From Ramlibacter ginsenosidimutans (GTDB lineage: Bacteria > Pseudomonadota > Gammaproteobacteria > Burkholderiales > Burkholderiaceae_C), in NCBI RefSeq assembly GCF_016654015.1, contig NZ_JAEPWM010000002.1, forward strand, positions 496,001 through 560,000: DNA of 64,000 nucleotides. The letters are read 5' to 3'. The first letter of the stretch is position 1, and every line of letters starts with the position of its first letter. This document shows, in pieces, positions 28,629-35,980 of this stretch. A program made the position numbers and the translations under genes. The notes under the pieces are model-generated. The model did no database searches and had not been told where the DNA came from. It was given only the letters and a program-made list of their open reading frames with translations.

Positions 28629-28973
28629 TCAGCGCTCGGTGTCCGGCGAGTCGCCGTCGGCGAGCGACTGCGCGTCGTCGTTGTCGAGGTCGGTCATCTC
28701 CATCGCGTCGGGATCGGCTTCGGGAAATCCTTCGCCGTCCGCGAGGTTCACCACGCGGTCGGGCATGATGTCCGCGCCTTCGCGCGCATCGCGGCCGTCG
28801 ATCGAGGCGCGGTCGCCGGTGAGGCCCGAATCGGTGCTTTCCTGGTCGGCTTCGATCGTGCCGATGGTGTCGCTGCCGCTGTCCGAGTTGTCGCTCGGGC
28901 CCAGCAGTTCGGCTTCGCGGCCCTCGGGCTCCAGCGGCGCCTTGTCCGCTCCGAGGATGCTGCTGTACGCCAT
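28629..28973 (-). CDS. Small acidic, disordered protein upstream of recQ
   Basis: A 114-residue protein very rich in Asp, Glu, Ser and Gly (DNSDSGSDTIGTIEADQEST, later DLDNDDAQSLADGDSPDTER) with almost no hydrophobic core, so it is probably disordered and strongly acidic. No family is recognised. It lies five bases before recQ on the same strand, which suggests one transcript. DNA-mimic or chaperone-like roles are possible for such proteins, but there is no evidence for either here. Confidence 0.62.
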   Translation of the reverse strand: MAYSSILGADKAPLEPEGREAELLGPSDNSDSGSDTIGTIEADQESTDSGLTGDRASIDGRDAREGADIMPDRVVNLADGEGFPEADPDAMEMTDLDNDDAQSLADGDSPDTER

Positions 28974-29135
28974 GGGGTGTCCTTCCGGTTGGTGATGCAC
29001 CAGTCTGCAACCGGGCCGTGCAGCACGGCGTCGGCACCTGCGCCAGCGACTTGTCGGACGCAGCCGCCCCGGGCGGTCGCGTGCGCAACCGGCGGCCGGC
29101 GCCGCCTCGCGTACAGTTCCCCGCAAGGAGACACC

Positions 29136-30680
29136 ATGCCTGCAGCAGCGACGCCGGCGCCCGTGGGGCTGCCGCCTTTCCGGGCCATTCCCGACCTCAT
29201 CCGCGAACACGCGCGCGCGCGGCCCGCGCAACCTGCCCTGCGGCAGGGTGCGCAGGCGATGACGTGGGCCGAGCTCGATGCGCAGGTGGACCGCATCGCG
29301 GCGCAGTTGCAGAGGCAGGGGCTGCAGCCGCGGCAAGCCATCGCGATCGCGGGCGCGAACTCCCTGCCTTATGCCTGCCTGTTCCTCGGCGGCTTGCGCG
29401 CGGGACTCGCCGTGGCGCCGCTGCCCACGGGCGCGACGGCGGAACAGCTCGCGGGCATGGTGCGCGACAGCGATGCGCGCATCCTGTTCGCGGACGCCTC
29501 GGTGCCCGCGCTCGCCACGCCGGTGCAACGCGTGCGCATGGACCTGGACGAAGGTCCGGACAGCCTGGCAGCGTGGCTCGCCGATGCGCCGCCGCGGCCG
29601 TCGTCCGTGGCCATCCAGCCCGACTGGGCCTTCAACATCATCTATTCGTCGGGCACCACCGGCACGCCCAAGGGCATCGTGCAGCCGCACGGCATGCGCT
29701 GGGCGCACGTGGCGCGCGGCGAGAACTACGGCTACGGCCCCGACACGGTGGCGCAGGTCGCCACCTCGCTGTGCTCCAACACCACCCTGGTGTCCGTGTT
29801 CCCCGCGCTCGCCAAGGGCGGCACGGTGGTGCTGGCCGAGGGCCGCTTCGATGCGCGCGCGTATCTCGCGCTGGCGCAGCAGGTGCGCGCGACCCACGCC
29901 ATGCTGGTGCCCGTGCAGTACCAGCGGCTGATGGCCGTGCCGGACTTCGACACCTTCGATCTCTCCTCGTTCCGCATGAAGTTCTGCACCAGCGCGCCGT
30001 TCGCGGCGCAGCTGAAGGCGGACGTGCTGGCGCGCTGGCCCGGCGGACTGGTCGAGTACTACGGCATGACCGAGGGCGGCGGCACCTGCATCCTGGAAGC
30101 ACACGCCTGGCCGCACAAGCTGCACACCGTGGGCAAGCCGGCGGAAGGGCACGACATCCGTCTCATCGACGAGGACGGCCGTGAACTGCCGCGCGGCGAG
30201 GTCGGCGAAGTGGTGGGCCGATCGGGCGCGATGATGACGGGCTATCACCACCAGCCGGCGAAGACGCGCGAGGCCGAGTGGTTCGATGCGCAGGGCAACC
30301 GCTTCATCCGTACGGGCGACGTCGGGCGCTTCGACGAGGACGGCTTCCTCACGCTGATGGACCGGCGCAAGGACATGATCATCAGCGGCGGCTTCAACAT
30401 CTACCCGAGCGACCTGGAAGCCGTGCTGCGCGAGCATGCCGGCGTGGCCGATGTCGCGGTGGTGGGCGTGCCGTCGCCGGAATGGGGCGAGTCACCGGCG
30501 GCCTTCGTCGTGCCCGCCCCGGGTGCGCCGGCGGCGGCGGACCTGCGCGCCTGGGCCAACGCCCGCCTGGGCAAGACGCAGCGGCTCGCGGAACTGCGCT
30601 ACCTGCCCGAGCTGCCGCGCAGCGACATCGGCAAGGTGCTCAAGCGCCAGCTTCGCGACAGCTTGAGCCGCCCGTCCTGA
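29136..30680 (+). CDS. Class I adenylate-forming enzyme, acyl-CoA synthetase
   Basis: A 514-residue AMP-binding enzyme. The P-loop motif is IIYSSGTTGTPKGIVQPHG (A3), followed by VEYYGMTEGGG (A5), FIRTGDVGRFDEDGFLTLMDRRKDM split as A7/A8, and the C-terminal catalytic Lys region RSDIGKVLKRQL (A10). It activates a carboxylic acid to an acyl-AMP and then an acyl-CoA. The A10 Lys is present, so it should be active. The length fits medium- or aryl-chain acyl-CoA ligases. GGAG lies four to seven bases before the ATG. It stands alone between recQ and the efflux operon. The substrate is unknown. Confidence 0.9.
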   Translation: MPAAATPAPVGLPPFRAIPDLIREHARARPAQPALRQGAQAMTWAELDAQVDRIAAQLQRQGLQPRQAIAIAGANSLPYACLFLGGLRAGLAVAPLPTGATAEQLAGMVRDSDARILFADASVPALATPVQRVRMDLDEGPDSLAAWLADAPPRPSSVAIQPDWAFNIIYSSGTTGTPKGIVQPHGMRWAHVARGENYGYGPDTVAQVATSLCSNTTLVSVFPALAKGGTVVLAEGRFDARAYLALAQQVRATHAMLVPVQYQRLMAVPDFDTFDLSSFRMKFCTSAPFAAQLKADVLARWPGGLVEYYGMTEGGGTCILEAHAWPHKLHTVGKPAEGHDIRLIDEDGRELPRGEVGEVVGRSGAMMTGYHHQPAKTREAEWFDAQGNRFIRTGDVGRFDEDGFLTLMDRRKDMIISGGFNIYPSDLEAVLREHAGVADVAVVGVPSPEWGESPAAFVVPAPGAPAAADLRAWANARLGKTQRLAELRYLPELPRSDIGKVLKRQLRDSLSRPS

Positions 30681-30719
30681 TCCGCCGCCCGGCCGTCGCC
30701 TGACGGGGCAGTGTCGGCC

Positions 30720-30748
30720 TTGACAATATTTGTCTAGGCAAGTATATT
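30720..30748 (+). promoter_or_regulatory. Sigma-70 promoter of the marR-efflux operon
   Basis: A perfect -35 TTGACA (30720-30725) and a -10 TATATT (30743-30748) separated by exactly 17 bases. The predicted transcript begins near 30755, only about four bases before the marR ATG at 30759, so the first mRNA would be nearly leaderless. This is the clearest promoter in the window. Confidence 0.85.
30726..30745. promoter_or_regulatory. MarR-type operator palindrome in the promoter spacer
   Basis: TTGTCTAGGCAA (30730-30741) is a palindrome centred on CTAG with one mismatched pair. It extends outward to ATA and TAT, giving a 20-base dyad from 30726 to 30745 with 8 of 10 pairs matching. It fills the spacer and touches the -10 box, so a bound dimer would block RNA polymerase. 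Such TTG-x-CTAG-x-CAA dyads are typical of MarR sites. Autorepression by the adjacent MarR protein is inferred. Confidence 0.75.
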
Positions 30749-30758
30749 CGCCGGCTCC

Positions 30759-31265
30759 ATGGCCACACGCAAGCCTTCCGCCGAGCCCCCGACCGTGTAC
30801 TACCGGCCGGAGGGTTACGAGCCGCACGAGAGTGCCGCTTACCTGATGAAGCGCATCCTCGCGTGCGTCACGGCCGAGGTCGACAAGGCTTTCGAGCCGC
30901 GCGGCCTCACGAACGCCCAGTGGGTTCCCCTGTTCAAGCTCAATCGTGGCGACGCCTCGACGGTGGCCGAGCTGGCCCGCGAATGCCAGCTGGACACGGG
31001 CGCGATGACGCGAACGCTGGACCGGCTGGAAGCCAAGGGGCTCGTGACGCGCGAGCGCTCGTCCGAGGACCGCCGCGTGGTCAACATCGTGCTCACGAAG
31101 GAAGGCCGGCAGGCGGCCAAGGAAATCCCCGCCGTGCTCTGCAAGGTGCAGAACGCCTTCCTGCAAGGCCTCACCGTGGCAGAGTGGCAGCAGCTGAAGG
31201 ACTTGCTGGCGCGCGTGCTCGCCAACGGCCTGGCGCTGCAGGACCCATCGCAAGGAAAAGAATGA
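30759..31265 (+). CDS. MarR family transcriptional regulator of the efflux operon
   Basis: A 168-residue winged-helix dimeric repressor. The dimerisation helices are at about 24-50, and the DNA-binding domain at about 62-122 (STVAELARECQLDTGAMTRT then LVTRERSSEDRRVV, the wing). MarR/EmrR proteins lose DNA affinity when drugs or phenolics bind. Its stop overlaps the start of the outer-membrane factor gene (ATGA), so it is the first gene of a four-gene operon. The overlapping operator indicates self-regulation. An internal ATG at 30846 would lose the N-terminal helix and is not favoured. Confidence 0.9.
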   Translation: MATRKPSAEPPTVYYRPEGYEPHESAAYLMKRILACVTAEVDKAFEPRGLTNAQWVPLFKLNRGDASTVAELARECQLDTGAMTRTLDRLEAKGLVTRERSSEDRRVVNIVLTKEGRQAAKEIPAVLCKVQNAFLQGLTVAEWQQLKDLLARVLANGLALQDPSQGKE

Positions 31266-32686
31266 ACACGCCATCGCAGGGCCGGCGCCTCGCCGGACTC
31301 GCCGCGGCGCTGCTGCTCGCAGGCTGCGCCAACATGAAGGGCATCGAACCGGAAGCCACGCTGCGCACACCGCCCGTGCCCGGCGCCACGACGCAGGAGC
31401 TTGCGCCCGTCTCCGTCGAATGGTGGCGCGAGTTCCGTGACCCCGAACTCGATCGCTTGGAGGAACAGGCGCTGCGCGACAGCCCGAACCTCGGCGTTGC
31501 GCGGGCCCGGTTGCGCCGCGCGCAGGCCGCGACGGCAGCAGCCGACGCGAACTTCTACCCGCAGGTGAACGGGCAGCTGGACCTCGAGCGCCAGCGCTTC
31601 AGCGAGCACAGCCTCTTTCCGCCGCCGCTCGCGGGCTCCATCCAGAACACCGGCACGTTGCAGGCGAACGCCAATTGGGAGCTCGACTTCTTTGGCAAGA
31701 ACCAGGCCGCGCTGGAAGCCGCGGTCGGCGCTGCGCGCGCGGCCGAAGCCGACGTGGCCGCGGCGCGCGTGGTGCTTGCCGCCAACGTCGCGCGCACCTA
31801 CTTCCAGTTGCTGCGAGTGCAGGAGCAGCTCGGCGTCGCGCGCCGCACCCTGCAGCAGCGCGAGGAGCAACTGAAGCTGGTGTCCGACCGCGTCAGCGCG
31901 GGACTCGACACGACGCTGGAGCAGCGCCAGAGCGAGGGCGCGATTCCCGAGGTGCGCCAGCAGATCGAGGCCTTGCAGGAGCAGGCGCAAACCACGCGCA
32001 ACGCGCTGGCGGCGCTGGTCGCATCGCAGGAAGTGCCGGAGGTGGGCAAGCTGCCCGCGATCCGCGACGAGCACCTCGTCACCACCTTGCCGGCGCTGCC
32101 GGCCGACCTGCTGGGACGCCGTCCCGACGTGAGCGCCGCGCGGTGGCGCGTCGAAGCCGCGAGCCGCGAAATCAAGGTGGCGCAGGCGCAGTTCTATCCG
32201 AACATCAACCTCACCGCCTTCCTCGGCTTGTCCACGCTGGGCCTGGGCCACCTGCTGGACCTGGGCAGCGAGCAGTGGGGCATCGGTCCCGCGGTGCGCC
32301 TGCCCATCTTCGACGCGGGCCGGCTGCGCGCGAACCTGAGCGGCAAGACCGCGGATCTCGATGCCTCCATCGAGAACTACAACGGCGCCGTGCTCGAAGC
32401 CTTCCACGAAGCCGGCGATGCGGTCGCGAGTTTCCACTCGGTGGAGCTGCAGATCGCGCAGCAGCGGCAGGCCGAAGCGGCTGCCGAAGGCGCCTACGAC
32501 ATCGCCGTGCAGCGCTACCGCGCGGGCCTCGGCACTTTCCTGAACGTCCTGACCGCGGAAACGACGGTGCTCGCGCAGCGCCGCCTCGGCGTGGACCTGG
32601 CTGCACGTGCCCTCGACGCGCGCGTGCAGCTCTATCGCGCGCTGGGCGGCGGCTACAGCGCCCCGACCGACGTTGCCGCGCACTGA
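31262..32686 (+). CDS. RND/MFS efflux outer-membrane factor, NodT family lipoprotein
   Basis: A 474-residue TolC-like outer-membrane factor. The lipobox LLLAGC places the lipid-anchored Cys at 22. Two OEP repeats follow, with WWREFRDPELDRLEEQAL and the periplasmic helical hairpins. NANWELDFFG and LGRRPDVSAAR are typical of the NodT/OprM group. It provides the outer-membrane channel of the tripartite pump with the two genes downstream. It begins within the marR stop (4-base overlap), which suggests coupled translation. Confidence 0.92.
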   Translation: MNTPSQGRRLAGLAAALLLAGCANMKGIEPEATLRTPPVPGATTQELAPVSVEWWREFRDPELDRLEEQALRDSPNLGVARARLRRAQAATAAADANFYPQVNGQLDLERQRFSEHSLFPPPLAGSIQNTGTLQANANWELDFFGKNQAALEAAVGAARAAEADVAAARVVLAANVARTYFQLLRVQEQLGVARRTLQQREEQLKLVSDRVSAGLDTTLEQRQSEGAIPEVRQQIEALQEQAQTTRNALAALVASQEVPEVGKLPAIRDEHLVTTLPALPADLLGRRPDVSAARWRVEAASREIKVAQAQFYPNINLTAFLGLSTLGLGHLLDLGSEQWGIGPAVRLPIFDAGRLRANLSGKTADLDASIENYNGAVLEAFHEAGDAVASFHSVELQIAQQRQAEAAAEGAYDIAVQRYRAGLGTFLNVLTAETTVLAQRRLGVDLAARALDARVQLYRALGGGYSAPTDVAAH

Positions 32687-32707
32687 TCACCGCAAGAGAA
32701 GTCCAAC

Positions 32708-33967
32708 ATGAGTGAACAACAACAGCCCGCAAGCCCCGCACCGGTCAAGGTCGGCAATCCGAAGCGCAAGAAAGCCCTGGTGCTGCTGGCCGTCGGCGTC
32801 GCCGTCGTCGGCGTGGCCTGGGGCGCCTGGGAGTGGCTGGTCGCCAGCCATTACGAAGACACCGACAACGCCTACGTGCAGGGCAACGTCGTGCAGATCA
32901 CGCCGCAGATCGGCGGCACGGTCATGGAGATCCACGCCGACGAGACCGACTTCGTGAAGGCCGGCCAGCCGCTGGTGAAGTTCGACCCGGCCGACGCCAA
33001 GGTGAACCTCGAGCAGGCCGAGGCGAACCTGGGCCAGACGGTGCGCCAGGTGCGCACGCTCTACGCCAACAACGGCTCGCTGGGCGCCCAGGTGAACCTG
33101 CGCGAGGCGGATGTTGCGAAGGCCGAGGCGGACGTCGCGCGGGCCACCGACGACTACAAGCGCCGCGAGGCGCTCGTGGGCAACGGGGCCGTGTCGCGCG
33201 AGGAACTGAACCACGCGCGCGAGCAGCTCTCCGCGGCGCGCAGCACGCTGGCCGCGGCCCAGGCGGCCGTGGTGGGTGCCCGCGAGCAGCTGGCGAGCAA
33301 CCAGGCGATGACCTCCGGCACCGACGTGGAAAGCCACCCGCAGGTGCAGGCCGCCGCCGCCCGGGTGCGCGAAGCATGGCTGGCGCAGCAACGCTCGGTG
33401 CTGGTCGCGCCGGTCGACGGCTATGTCGCCAAGCGTACCGTGCAACTGGGCCAGCGCGTCGCCGCCGGCACGCCGCTGATGTCCATCGTGCCGCTCAACC
33501 AGGTGTGGGTGGATGCGAACTTCAAGGAAGTGCAGCTGCGCAAGATCCGCCTGGACCAGCCCGTCACGCTCACCGCGGACCTCTATGGCAAGCGCGTGGA
33601 GTACAAGGGCCGCGTGGCCGGCCTGGGTGTCGGCACTGGCGCCGCCTTCTCGCTGCTGCCCGCGCAGAACGCGACGGGCAACTGGATCAAGGTGGTGCAG
33701 CGCGTGCCGGTGCGCATCGCCCTCGACTCCCAGCAAGTGAAGGAGCATCCGCTGCGCGTGGGGCTCTCGATGGAAGCGAGCGTCGACGTGAGCAAGCAGG
33801 AAGGCAAGACGCTGGCTGATGCGCCCCGTGCGACCGCGGTGACGCAGACGCAGGTGTTCTCCAGCCAGGACGACGGCGCCGAGGCCGAGGTGCGCCGCGT
33901 GATCGCCATGAACAGCGGCAGCGCGCACCAGTCGGTGCAGGGCGGCCCCCCGGCGAAGCGCCACTGA
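32708..33967 (+). CDS. emrA: HlyD/EmrA family membrane fusion protein
   Basis: A 419-residue periplasmic adaptor. It has one membrane helix (about 20-39, ALVLLAVGVAVVGVAWGAW), then YEDTDNAYVQGNVVQITPQIGG, the biotinyl-lipoyl half that opens EmrA proteins. A long alpha hairpin (about 95-215) and beta-barrel half (VLVAPVDGYVAKRTVQLGQRV) follow. It joins the inner EmrB transporter to the outer-membrane factor. The last 35 residues are less conserved. Spacing of 21 bases before and 10 after fits one operon. Confidence 0.91.
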   Translation: MSEQQQPASPAPVKVGNPKRKKALVLLAVGVAVVGVAWGAWEWLVASHYEDTDNAYVQGNVVQITPQIGGTVMEIHADETDFVKAGQPLVKFDPADAKVNLEQAEANLGQTVRQVRTLYANNGSLGAQVNLREADVAKAEADVARATDDYKRREALVGNGAVSREELNHAREQLSAARSTLAAAQAAVVGAREQLASNQAMTSGTDVESHPQVQAAAARVREAWLAQQRSVLVAPVDGYVAKRTVQLGQRVAAGTPLMSIVPLNQVWVDANFKEVQLRKIRLDQPVTLTADLYGKRVEYKGRVAGLGVGTGAAFSLLPAQNATGNWIKVVQRVPVRIALDSQQVKEHPLRVGLSMEASVDVSKQEGKTLADAPRATAVTQTQVFSSQDDGAEAEVRRVIAMNSGSAHQSVQGGPPAKRH

Positions 33968-33977
33968 GACCTTTCGC

Positions 33978-35534
33978 ATGAGCGCCAACCAACCGCTCCC
34001 ACACCCGCCGCTGGAGGGCAGCGCGCGCGTGTGGGGCACCATCGCGCTGTCCGCCGCCACGTTCATGAACGTGCTGGACACGTCCATCGCCAACGTGTCG
34101 CTGCCTGCGATCGCCGGCGACCTGGGCGTGAGCCCGAACCAGGGCACCTGGGTGATCACCAGCTTCGCGGTGGCCAATGCAATCGCGGTGCCGCTCACGG
34201 GCTGGCTGTCGCTGCGCATCGGGCAGGTGAAGCTGTTCGTCTCCAGCGTGATCCTGTTCGTGATCGCCTCCTGGATGTGCGGTCTGGCGCCGAACATGAC
34301 GACCCTGATCGCCTTCCGCGCGCTGCAGGGCTTCGTCGCAGGTCCGATGATTCCGCTGTCGCAGACCCTGCTGCTGGCCAGCTATCCACGCGCGCAGGCG
34401 GGGCTGGCGATGGCGATGTGGTCGATGACCACACTCGTGGCGCCGGTGATGGGGCCGCTGCTGGGCGGCTGGATCACCGACAACATCTCCTGGTCCTGGA
34501 TCTTCTACATCAACATCCCGGTGGGCATCGCGGCGGCGTTTTCGACGCTGGCCATCTACCGCAAGCGCGAGAGCCGCACGCTGCAGCTGCCCATCGACAA
34601 GATGGGCCTCGCCGTGCTGGTGCTCTGGGTCGGCAGCCTGCAGGTGATGCTGGACCTGGGCAAGGAGTACGACTGGTTCTCCTCGAAGACCATCGTCACG
34701 CTCGCCATCGTGGCCGTGCTGGGCTTCGCCTTCTTCCTCGTGTGGGAGCTCACCGAAGAACACCCCGTGGTGGACCTGCGGCTGTTCGCGCGCCGCAACT
34801 TCTGGGGCGGCACGGTCGCGATCTCGGTCGCCTATGGCCTGTTCTTCGGCAACGTGGTGCTGCTGCCGCTGTGGCTGCAGCAGTTCATGGGCTACACCGC
34901 GACGGAAGCCGGCATGGTGATGGCGCCGGTGGGCCTGATGGCCCTGGTGCTCTCGCCCGTGGTCGGCAAGACGCTGGCCAAGGTCGACCCGCGCAAGTAC
35001 GCGACCTTCGCCTTCATCGTGTTCGCGCTGGTGCTTTGGATGCGCTCGAACTTCAACACGCAGGCGGACTTCCGCACGCTGCTGATCCCGACGGTGATCC
35101 AGGGCGTCGCCATGGCGTTCTTCTTCATCCCGCTGACGACGATCACCTTGTCGGGGCTGCCGCCCGACCGCATCCCGTCGGCGTCGGGCCTGAGCAACTT
35201 CGTCCGCATCACGGCGGGTGCGATGGGGACATCGATCGCCACGACGCTGTGGGAAAGGCGCGCGGCGCTGCACCACGCGCAGCTGGTCGAGCACATCACG
35301 CTCGGCGATCCGGTCGCGCAAGCCACGATGCTGGGACTGAACGCGGCCGGTCTCACGCAGGAGCAGGCGCTGATGCAGGTGAACAACCTCGTCACGCAGC
35401 AGGCGTTCATGCTTGCCGCGAACGACATCTTCTACCTGTCGGCGGCGCTGTTCCTGTTGCTGATCCCGCTGGTGTGGCTCACGCATCCGCAGCGTAGCGC
35501 GGCGGGCGCCGAAGCGGCCGCGGGCGCGCACTGA
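33978..35534 (+). CDS. emrB: DHA2 family MFS multidrug transporter (EmrB/QacA)
   Basis: A 518-residue major facilitator with 14 predicted membrane helices. Motif D1 LDTSIANVSLPAIAGDLG opens the protein. RALQGFVAGPMIPLSQTLLL and motif C-like APVMGPLLGGWITDNISW follow, and GLSNFVRITAGAMGTSIATT lies near the end. This is the proton-driven drug exporter of the EmrAB-TolC class. It is the last gene of the marR, outer-membrane factor, emrA, emrB operon. Likely substrates are hydrophobic toxins or phenolic acids, but this is inference. Confidence 0.94.
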   Translation: MSANQPLPHPPLEGSARVWGTIALSAATFMNVLDTSIANVSLPAIAGDLGVSPNQGTWVITSFAVANAIAVPLTGWLSLRIGQVKLFVSSVILFVIASWMCGLAPNMTTLIAFRALQGFVAGPMIPLSQTLLLASYPRAQAGLAMAMWSMTTLVAPVMGPLLGGWITDNISWSWIFYINIPVGIAAAFSTLAIYRKRESRTLQLPIDKMGLAVLVLWVGSLQVMLDLGKEYDWFSSKTIVTLAIVAVLGFAFFLVWELTEEHPVVDLRLFARRNFWGGTVAISVAYGLFFGNVVLLPLWLQQFMGYTATEAGMVMAPVGLMALVLSPVVGKTLAKVDPRKYATFAFIVFALVLWMRSNFNTQADFRTLLIPTVIQGVAMAFFFIPLTTITLSGLPPDRIPSASGLSNFVRITAGAMGTSIATTLWERRAALHHAQLVEHITLGDPVAQATMLGLNAAGLTQEQALMQVNNLVTQQAFMLAANDIFYLSAALFLLLIPLVWLTHPQRSAAGAEAAAGAH

Positions 35535-35706
35535 TGAGGCACCGAGGCGGTGTTGGCTGACAAGCCATTGCCGCTGCTTCGACGGCGAGGGCTGTGCCGT
35601 CACTGACGTCGCGAGCGCATCCGCACGGTCACCAAGACACCCGCAACGCCCACAGCGCGGCGCCCGCGCGCGGCGCATGCTGGGAGCATCCCACGGAGAT
35701 GCTTCC

Positions 35707-35964
35707 ATGAAATACATGCACAAGGCCATCTGGCAATGCGACGGCAACCTGGTCATTCGCGGCAACACCCGCGCGCTGCTGTTCCGCGCGCTGGAGGATG
35801 CCCGTAGCGAGCTGGCAAGCCGGGATGGCGCCGACGAGGTGAAGCGCACGCTGGCCGCGCTGCAGGAGGTGCTCGGCGCCTACGACGGCAAGCTCCCCAG
35901 CAGCGTCGAGCTGCTCGGCGATCCGGTGAAGGAACGCGTTTCGCGCAACCTGCTCAAGGGCTGA
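35707..35964 (+). CDS. Small soluble protein of unknown function
   Basis: An 85-residue charged helical protein (MKYMHKAIWQCDGNLVIRGN onwards). No family is recognised. The ATG at 35707 has GGAG eight to eleven bases upstream. An in-frame ATG at 35677 is less likely because its extra ten residues overlap this ribosome site. It is separated from emrB by 172 bases and its stop is 16 bases from the putA stop, converging on it. The composition suggests a real gene. Confidence 0.6.
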   Translation: MKYMHKAIWQCDGNLVIRGNTRALLFRALEDARSELASRDGADEVKRTLAALQEVLGAYDGKLPSSVELLGDPVKERVSRNLLKG

Positions 35965-35980
35965 GCGGGGGAAATCGCTG

